Source: Elmis aenea
Lineage: Eukaryota; Arthropoda; Insecta; Coleoptera; Elmidae
DNA: 64,000 bases
NCBI GenBank assembly: GCA_947652605.1
Contig: OX393577.1
Span: 20,649,466 to 20,713,465 of the forward strand
Direction: 5' to 3'
The position numbers and the translations under genes were made by a program. Shown piece by piece: positions 56,186-64,000 of the stretch (its first letter is position 1; each line of letters starts with the position of its first letter). Below the pieces are notes generated by a model, which saw only the letters and a program-made list of their open reading frames with translations, had not been told where the DNA came from and did not search any database.

Positions 56186-57130
56186 CTCTAGGAGATCACA
56201 AGTGAAGACAAGGTAGGAAACTGGACTTACAATAGCTTATTTACAGAATTTCAGCAAGGGAATTTTATTTTCTTAAAATTCGAAAATTGTAGTAACCTGT
56301 GAAAAACATATTTTGCAAAACATAATTTTGGGAAGTATTTAAGTGTCTTTCTAAGTCAAGCAGAAAAGGGTGTTATTCTTGACTTTTTTTCCGCATCACA
56401 CCTTTTGTGACGCAGCATTACCGACCACCATCATACGAAACTTACTTACTGTCAGTCCGCTCCTGATCGTTCTTTACACACCGATTTTATATTTGTCTTA
56501 GAATCGTTGAATAATTATACTTGCAGAGAACGGTGGTTCGAATTAAATGTCTCTCCATATATGTACGTTTTGGCGCATTAAGTAACCCGATTAACGTATT
56601 TTTTTTAACGTATAATAATAGTGAAAACGAACTTCGCACCGTTGTTTGTCATTCGTGTGTGTATGTAATTTGCAAATCACGTTGCAGCGTTGTAGTTTAA
56701 TGTAATCGGTAAATAACCGGGGTCATTTTAATTCTTGGTATTTTTTAATGGCGGGGGCGACCACCGTTATTGCAATGACCCAAACTACATGTGAACATCG
56801 TATGCAGTTTAACCCGTGCGTTAAGTATATAAATTTACAGAACGATTTAAGATGCAAATTGTGCAGTTCATCGAGTTTTAAAAGCGTATATGCGTTGCAG
56901 ATTGAATGCAAAATGACAGAGCATACATAGAGTCGATAATTATCGTCGATTAAACACGTATATGGTAATTATTGTTTAATTGTATTAACTACATATAGTC
57001 TGTTTAAAATGCAAATATTAGTGTTGCATTTTTGTAGATTTAAAGTTAACAAATCGGATATTTTAATCTTAAAGCAATATTCTTCCTTCGCCAATTTTTC
57101 TTGCTGCAAGTAATTAGTGACCATAATTTT
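56186..57130. promoter_or_regulatory. Unassigned; possible regulatory block
   Basis: From about 56400 to 56930 the sequence is balanced and non-repetitive, with a perfect octamer ATGCAAAT (56852-56859). Overlapping frames on both strands (56723-56911 and 56748-56930) have no domain. No transposon ends were seen. Confidence 0.2.
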
Positions 57131-57134
57131 ATTT

Positions 57135-57785
57135 TCATTAGTAATATAACAAGTGCATTGAAAATTATCGATAATATTTGGTAAGTATGCCCGAATGCAA
57201 GTTGTGCTGAAAAAAACACGAAGAGCACGAGTGTTTTTTTTTCTGATTCAACTTGCATGAGTGAAGATTTTTCAAAAATTATAGATTATTTGCAATGCAC
57301 AAGTTATATTTTGTCAGAAAATTTCCTTCACCTAACCTACCTGTCAAATTAAATGCATGTTTTGTCAAATTTTACAAATACTGTCAGAGTGGTGCGTCAG
57401 GGGTGTGGTTTAATCTATGTTAAATTAACGCTACTGGTCGCCGAAATTCGTCAAAAAATTATCAACACCAAAATGTTTAATTCCCTGTCCAAATTTATAT
57501 TTTCGACCAATCACAAACTCAGATTTCTTAGAAAGACCCATAAACGCATGAAAATCTGTAATTGCGAAAAGGATATTATCAGTGTATGATCATGTTTATT
57601 GGTCGTTTCTAGGAAATCTGAGTTTGTTATTGGTCGAAAATGCAAATTTGACAAGAGGATCAACATCTGACAGGGGAATGTAAAATTATAACCTTGTAAT
57701 AATGCTCCTATTGGTGGTCTCTAGAAGATTTAAGATTAGTGATTGGTTGAAAACGCAAATTTGACAGGTGAAGAACATTTGCACC
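57135..57785 (-). repeat. CCAAT-rich palindromic repeat, copy E (inverted)
   Basis: This is the complement orientation of copies A-D. It starts with the palindrome (AATATAACAAGTGCATTG... to TTGCAATGCACAAGTTATAT, about 57141-57310), then TTTTGTCAGAAAATTTCCTT, the half-module and one CCAAT module, closing AAACGCAAATTTGACAGGTG near 57765. The palindrome apex is intact (AAAACACgaagagcacgaGTGTTTT). The frames at 57686-57908 are repeat shadows. Confidence 0.75.
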
Positions 57786-60207
57786 ACAAAAAAACGCATT
57801 CGAGAGTTTTTCCAACAGACATATTTCTGCACGCGAAATTTCTTTGGACTTAGGATAATAATATAGAATCCAAGCTTCACTTGTTGCATACCAAAAAATT
57901 TTAGTCATCCAGAATCCAGAGTCTACATATGCGAAAACCTTTATCAGTTATAAGAAATTTAATTTTTTTACACTATGTGGAAAAACTTTTATCGAAACCA
58001 AAATAAGTAGTTTTTAATTGATAAGTTAAAGCAACTAAGTTCCCTATGGCTCCTAAAGCCACCCCTGCTTATTGCCTTATTTCAATTCTTCCACAGTTTT
58101 GAATAATGTTTACCGAAGAGTTAAACTTGTAACCATTTATATGCATGAACTCTTGCGTCACCTTTGATACACTTCCAATTTACATGGTTTTCACCAAATG
58201 TTACGAACCTCACCAAGAAGGGAAATACAATTTTCGCCCTCAAAAGCATTAAGTCGGCTAGGTGCCTCTTTATAATTTAAGTTTGCAAGTCTTTGATGTA
58301 TTCTGATGTTATTGTAACATGCATAAGTGTATGTTTTTGTTCTGTTTATTTTCATAAATTACGTCGGTACAATTACAATACTTCAAAAGAAAGCTGTGTC
58401 TGTGTTGTCTGATGTCTGAAAACTCGCAGTATTTGAGTAGCAAAACTGTGTAAATGATTGAATTATGGAAATGATTCTTCAGCATGAAAAAATTCTTTCA
58501 CTGTTAAAATGATTTTTAGCATTGTATATTTAAGTAACAAATCATCCTATTTCCTCAATTATCTCATTCAAAATGTATGTCGTGCTACTAATTCTGATAC
58601 AAGTTCTATCGTTAAATAATAAATGTATCAATCGCAGCTCCCAAAACCCAAGCCCAAAGACAGATGTACAATTCGATTTTCAAATTGATTTCCATCCTAC
58701 ACCCACAGTATTTCTATAGTTCAATAAGCTTATATTTCGTTTGTAAGTTACGCCCGCTAATTGTCTAGTATGCTTATATCGTATTATTTACACGAACATG
58801 TCAACTGTTTTGACCAACAGCGTTGTTTAACTTATATTGTTTATAAACAATCGCAAATAAAACAAACGGCAGACGAAACACTTCTTATCATTTTAAGTAC
58901 TTTGATATCTCATATTATCACAGAATAAGTGATGTTTTAGAGACAAAAAATTATTTTTGATTGTTCCAAATTATTAATTAGGCTCTGTCGCGAAACGCAC
59001 GTATCATGGGTATGTCAACAGATAAGTAATATTTCACAGCGCAGATAAATTATTGCAAACTTTCTAGACATAAATAAATCTTCTGTTGCGTTTAAACTTA
59101 TTAATACTGACTTATTTTTGCATAAATCCAAGAATTATTACTCATTGAGCAGGATTTATTTTAATTGTAATTTATAACCGATTAACTATACATATTGCGC
59201 ACCAAAAGTTAGTTGCCAATATCGTCTTTGTTGTTAACGATGACAAAGTGTCGTGCCAAAACCTAAATCTGAAAATTTCATCTTTCTTCGTATCTTGTAA
59301 CGCGTAGACTTAGACAAAATTTAACAAGACATTTTACAAACGTATTGCGGAAACTTTAATGCGCACTTTTCTAGCTTTAAAATGCGATTTTAAAGTCTCC
59401 AGTAAACGTAGATCAAGCTCGAAGGGCCAAACTTGATTTTCAGTATTTCCTATAAACTATTAATCAATTAATTAAACCTTGTTGCAAAGCTCTATTTTTT
59501 TTTCAGAAATATTTGTATAAAGCTACTCTGAGTATGTGATATCAGGGCCCGTATATTATTTTACAATTCCTCATCGTTAAATATTAAAACTTAAAACCCA
59601 AAGTTAAAAACAAAATCTATGATGAATAACTCTGTTAAATATGGCAAAAGAGCCTTGAAATAGTTATACGATGAATTACATTACAAAGCTTTCTTTAGTT
59701 AGCTAGAAGAGGCATTTCACTACCACAAAAGATACAGAAATAAATACAGTCTATTGTTGTTATTTTAAGTCAAACATGAAATTTGCATTAAATTATACGA
59801 CGTTCATACAGAGTGGTTCGAAAAAATAACTGAAGCTGCGATTTTTATGGATTACCTTGTTTTTGATATTTTATCGTGATCTTTACCCAGAAGTAAGCTA
59901 ATTTACAATAGGATCAAAATATTAATTCATTTTTTAACGGTTCTAAAAGTCACTAGCATCTAGAAGAATTTTATATGAACAAGATATTGTTTTAACAAGA
60001 TGGTGCTACAACTCAAACATGTCGTGAAACCATGACAATTTTTTTCCAAATCGCCTTCCAGATTTGGAGATATACTGTTTTTTCTGGGCATGAACTGCAT
60101 ACAACAATAAAACGTTCAGCGCCAACATTTTCTTTTGCAATCGATGTCTTCGTCTTCCTTTCCTATTTCAAAGGTCAAAGCGAACATATTTTCTTTAATT
60201 GAAGTTT
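57786..60207. other. Unassigned, intron-like
   Basis: AT-rich. CAGGGCCCGTATATT at about 59544 resembles a hAT end without a partner, and TACAGAGTGGTTCG near 59807 resembles an eroded TACAGGGTG end. Nothing else was recognised. Confidence 0.4.
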
Positions 60208-60858
60208 TTTTTGGGGCAGCACTTTTAGTCTACCCAAATGGGGTAAAAATGAAATTCTCGGGGGTAATGAAGGATCAGTAGATATAATAATCAGTTCAGG
60301 CTTTGGCGCTTTTAAATTCATAAAAATTAATTTAAAAAAAGGAATTCTTATCGAAGTTAGAGAATAAAACGGGCTACTTGACCTTGCTTCACTGAAAACC
60401 CGCCCCCTTGTAACGACAGAAATTCCAAGTTCCTAATAAAATTTATGATACGGTACCAACCATTCAATAAAATTATGAAACAATTCATTTATTTTAGGCA
60501 TTAAATTCCATGCAGTTTTAAACTCTCTTGTAGCAGGAATTTTTCACCCTTATTAAAAATAATTTCGTGGGAGTGGGGGCGATCTGATTAAGGAAAATAA
60601 AAATCAGAAAAGGTTCTACTGTAAAACTGTAATTTTGGAAGATGGTTAAATATTCTACATTATCTAGCTTTGCATTAAAACGCGTTTGAACGTCTAAAAT
60701 TCAAAAAAATTCGCCTGCGGCGCATTTTGTTTACACCCCCACATATTTGTGTCGATCTCTGCTTGGTTTTGGAAAAATCAAAAGTTAGCGACCCTTATTT
60801 ATAGGGGCGGCAAATTCAGGAACCGCCCCGGGCGGCACAAACCTTAGCTACGCCACTG
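60208..60858 (-). mobile_element. hAT-like MITE, one end clear
   Basis: The right end CCTTAGCTACGCCACTG (complement CAGTGGCGTAGCTAAGG) is a common hAT-type terminus. Just inside lie GGAACCGCCCCGGGCGG and other G/C runs. The body includes GGGGCAGCACTTTTAGTC near 60213, but no inverted left terminus was found, so the left boundary is a guess. Confidence 0.5.
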
Positions 60859-61799
60859 CTGGTAAGTATTATTTCTGTTTTTTCTCAACATATGTTTCAT
60901 CAGTTTCCTTATTTTTGTGCAGTGCTAAGTAACGTAACAACCTTGTTTCTTTTTAGCAGTAGGAAACAGTAGGTACAAATACCCTTCATAAGACCAAATA
61001 AACTGGATACGCATCCCTTTTTTTGGTTTCAGTAAAACAAAATCCATCATTAATTCCGGTTTATTTTTACGTATTGTTCCAAATATTGTAAACTGTTATT
61101 ATTGCAGAAATCTTGCTAATAATAATGACGTACAAAATTATCTCATGTAATCCTCCGACCAGAATTCTCAATTTCTTGAATTAACTTTTTAACAACGTTT
61201 TTGCCTTATTTTATTTCACGAGTAGTTACCACCTTTTTTTCTCACCATACGTGATCAATTTTTATGCATAAGATGTACTATCACGTCATGGGCGCTGATA
61301 CGTGGGTATCTTCTTGTTTTGATGTGATTTTTGTAACAAAGTTGGTCATTATAAACGTACACGCTATACATGAAAAGTCACGAAGACTCATAACATAAAT
61401 AAATAGTTTAAAACAAATTAATTTCAATTTAATTTTTGTTTCGGGCCCAATGGACCAGGCCGGTAAAACCGGGGTTAAATTACTAAGGCTATAGAATGGT
61501 ACTTATTTTAAATAAACAATTGTAGTTAGTACCTACTTGATTACGCTTTTAATTCAGTGGATCAATTTTTGTTTGTTTGGAAAATAGAGCAGATGGATTC
61601 TGTTGTTAAATTCGAATCGCATCCTGCAGTACACTTTTTGTTTGTTTGACGTCTGCCTGATTATTGTTTGGGCAACTTTTTGTTTGCTGATTGCTATAAG
61701 AAATGTCACAACCTTGCATATAAATAAAAACTTTTGCACTTGTTTAAATCGCTTTAATCGAATTGCGGGCGATGTTGATTTAAAGTTATTTGTTGTGTC
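60859..61799. other. Unassigned sequence
   Basis: CTGGTAAGTATT at 60858-60868 is donor-like but abuts the hAT end. Frames at 61554-61812 on both strands have no domain. Confidence 0.4.
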
Positions 61800-61989
61800 T
61801 CCTCGCTGTTAACATTCACGGAAATAGCCGAAAGCCTGTCGGGTTATGATAAGAGTGATAAGAGCGCAAGTGAGGAAGTGTAGGCAGTTTACTTCGGTGG
61901 CTTTGCTGTGACTGGCTGCTGAACCATTCTTACCCGTTCGATAAATTTGGGAGTCCGCTTTGTCAACTGTGCGTAAAGGACAATCACGA

Positions 61990-62286
61990 ACGACAGTCAC
62001 CAGTACATCGTGCACAAAGCACGGGAATTACAATTTTATTTTATACTTCACGCGCTCACACGAAGTGAAAATTTCATTTTGCCACAGCTTAACACGAGTG
62101 ATAGGATGAAGGTCCCTAGGCTGTTCCGTTGACGTTGTCAACCTTGAGCACCATCAGTGCATTTCCGCGTGCTAGTGCAAAACACTAGCTCGACTGTGTT
62201 GCATGCAACTGCTCCCAACGACTCCGGCTATGAGATTCAAACATCGCGAAAACGACTATCCGCGCTGCCTCGAACAACATCAAAAT
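61990..62286 (+). CDS. Candidate first exon with donor at 62287
   Basis: This segment is clearly less AT-rich than its flanks. It ends at a consensus donor, AAAAT/GTAAGTGATT (GT at 62287). Two in-frame ATGs (62203 and 62230) give MQLLPTTPAMRFKHREND, then YPRCLEQHQN, 28 codons ending in phase 0 at the donor. An upstream mini-frame of eight codons and a stop sits at 62106-62132. An insect initiator-like TCAGT lies at 62154-62158, and a hairpin GCTAGTG-CAAAA-CACTAGC at 62171-62189. It may be a 5' UTR or first coding exon. The protein is not recognised and the start of transcription is unknown. Confidence 0.3.
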
Positions 62287-62995
62287 GTAAGTGATTTTAT
62301 GATAAATTCAGCGTAACTTCATCATCACAAATAGTTGCTAATTAAGTGCTACCTGCTTTTTGTTTCGGTGCAGTGCTTTCGCCCTATCAGCGCCTTGTCT
62401 ACTGTGATAAATGAATATTTGGTCTAGACACGGCGGCAGTCCTTATATAATAATCTGTCACTTTAATTTCATTGTCTCATCGCTGAACTATCACATAATT
62501 TGACACTTAAAAAATTTTAGTTTCGTCGTTGACTTGTAGACTTCTAGTTCAACAGTTTAGTGGCAAACTTCTTTGCTACTTTTAACTTATCTATAATTCA
62601 ACAGTGAATTCGATTACAATGCTAGACTCAGTGTAAATGTTTTAGAAGCATTTAAACTGAGATTATTGTAAAAACTGGAACATAGATTTAAAGTTACTTA
62701 GTTTGCATTGTACATATGTATATATTTATCCGCGATTTGATTTTGGTATTTTTTAATGATTCTGTAAGCTTTTAAACTTTTATTTTACGAAATAAAAATT
62801 CTGTTAGCAAACATTACAATGTAGTGCTAATTTGTTTATTTTTTAAGTTAACGTGATAATGCAAGTTTTTGCCAGTCTTAAATGAATCTAAGTACAAAAC
62901 AAAATAACAAACCGTTTTATAATATCATAATTATAGTGCATAACGTTTCTTCAAACATGTTCTTATCACTCAAGTTTAAATCTTATTAAATATTA
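62287..62995. other. Unassigned; possible start of an intron
   Basis: AT-rich sequence follows the putative donor. No acceptor pairs with it inside the window. Confidence 0.35.
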
Positions 62996-64000
62996 TACAG
63001 GGTGTCCCAGATAACATTTCTAGTATGGCGATCTCGTTTATGATAAGAGATGCAAGTTTGCTTAGATTGGACGAATTACTCTCGAGTATGAGAGGAGCTA
63101 CAACCAAGTTTTAAAAGTACTAAATTCTTCTCACTTCAGAACAAAAATCATGATTTTTTTTAAAAAATCAAAAAAATCGATTTGTTTGATTTAAATCAGA
63201 TTTTTTTTATTTAAATCAGTTTTTTTAAATTTAAATCAAATGTACCATATTATCGAATTTAGTGACATATTCACATGCTATTTCTGTTTTGTGCTAATAT
63301 ATTTAATAACCAATATATTTAATTCATTGGTGAATTGTTGTCAAAATGAAAAATTAAATATAGTGATTAAGAATTTTAAAAAATTCAGTGCTAAATGGTG
63401 ATGTTTAATTAATTATGTACAGGGTGAGTCATTAGTGCGGGATCGGTCGATTGTGGCTAAACGGCTTGAGATATGAAGTTGAATCAAATGCTATTTATTA
63501 CAGTTTTTTCTAAACAAGACAATAAAAATATTTTCCAATATACAGGGTGAGTCACCTTTCTGGAACTAATAGCAACTTTTATATTTCAAATACAACACCC
63601 AATTTTTTATTTAATATTTTTGACCGCCTTAATTTTAGCTTTGCATCAATATAAAATACTACAGGTTTTTAAACGGCGTTGTAAAAAAAAATTAATTTTC
63701 TAAATTATTCAAGGTTGTAAGTCTTCATTTAAAAAATTCTCCTAAAGTTATTTTGAAGTACAGAGTTTTAATTTGATATGGACATGCAGAAAAAATTTCT
63801 CTGTTCGCTCGATATGAAAAAATTTGAATCACACATACAGGAGTGTTTATAAATAGGTGGCAACTTCCATGATTTTCAAAAGCTCGTAACTCGATTTTTT
63901 TAAATGCGAACCCCTGTATTTTTTTATGTCATCGAATTCGTCTTTAAAAGAGCTTCATATTTTGTTAAGTATGTCCTATACCCAACACTCATACTTTTCG
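62996..64000 (+). mobile_element. Cluster of TACAGGGTG-type termini
   Basis: Termini occur at 62996 (TACAGGGTGTCCCAGATAAC), 63418 (TACAGGGTGAGTCATTAGTG) and 63541 (TACAGGGTGAGTCACC), with an eroded one at about 63836. Between the first two lies a GATTTAAATCA-rich low-complexity stretch (63140-63240). No inverted partners fall inside the window, so at least one element probably continues past 64000. Confidence 0.55.

Noticed and set aside
1..64000. tRNA, rRNA or CRISPR features
   Set aside because: No tRNA-like A and B boxes in correct spacing, no rRNA-like tract and no regular spacer array were seen on either strand.

Overview
The window looks like non-coding insect nuclear DNA, most likely from a beetle or a related insect. 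The assignment rests on high A+T content (about two thirds by eye), the absence of any long intact gene, and the mix of RTE-like, Jockey-like and I/R1-like LINE remnants, Tc1 and mariner remnants, hAT-type, piggyBac-like and Harbinger-like MITEs, and TACAGGGTG-ended foldback elements. There is no prokaryotic gene organisation, no CRISPR array, and no tRNA or rRNA gene that I could recognise. The species cannot be fixed from this sequence.

Layout. 0-7 kb: a repeat rich in CCAAT boxes and palindromes (copies A, B, C), an RTE-like LINE remnant split by a hAT fragment, a perfect recursive-splice-type site at 3.93 kb, and a possible regulatory block with a perfect DR1 site at 5.0 kb. 7-17 kb: three foldback elements of 1.3-1.5 kb and an unfamiliar 1.55 kb TIR element. 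17-27 kb: nested MITEs and LINE pieces. 27-29 kb: a 5'-truncated, frameshifted LINE with an (ATT)n tail, interrupted by a GCTCC-rich hAT MITE. 29-41 kb: repeat copy D, a second recursive-splice-type site at 32.89 kb followed by a short exon-like stretch, a piggyBac-like MITE, a fourth foldback, and LINE fragments that include an RNase H domain. 42-51 kb: two Tc1 transposase remnants and an RTE-like piece with a nested MITE. 52-64 kb: a dispersed repeat with an inserted MITE, a Jockey-like remnant split by a two-unit repeat, repeat copy E, a G+C-richer first-exon candidate at 62.0-62.3 kb, and a cluster of TACAGGGTG ends.

How the parts relate. No gene in this window can be called functional. 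The best model is the inside of a very long intron, or intergenic DNA, filled by successive transposon insertions. Two observations favour plus-strand transcription through it. Both recursive-splice-type motifs lie on the plus strand, and nine of the ten recognisable LINE fragments lie on the minus strand. Several insertions can be resolved to the base by exact target-site duplications, and some by an uninterrupted copy elsewhere in the window, so a relative order of insertion can be read.

Limits. All homology calls come from reading translated motifs by eye. No search, alignment score or transcript evidence was available. Coordinates of TIR and TSD ends are precise where stated; LINE fragment boundaries are approximate.
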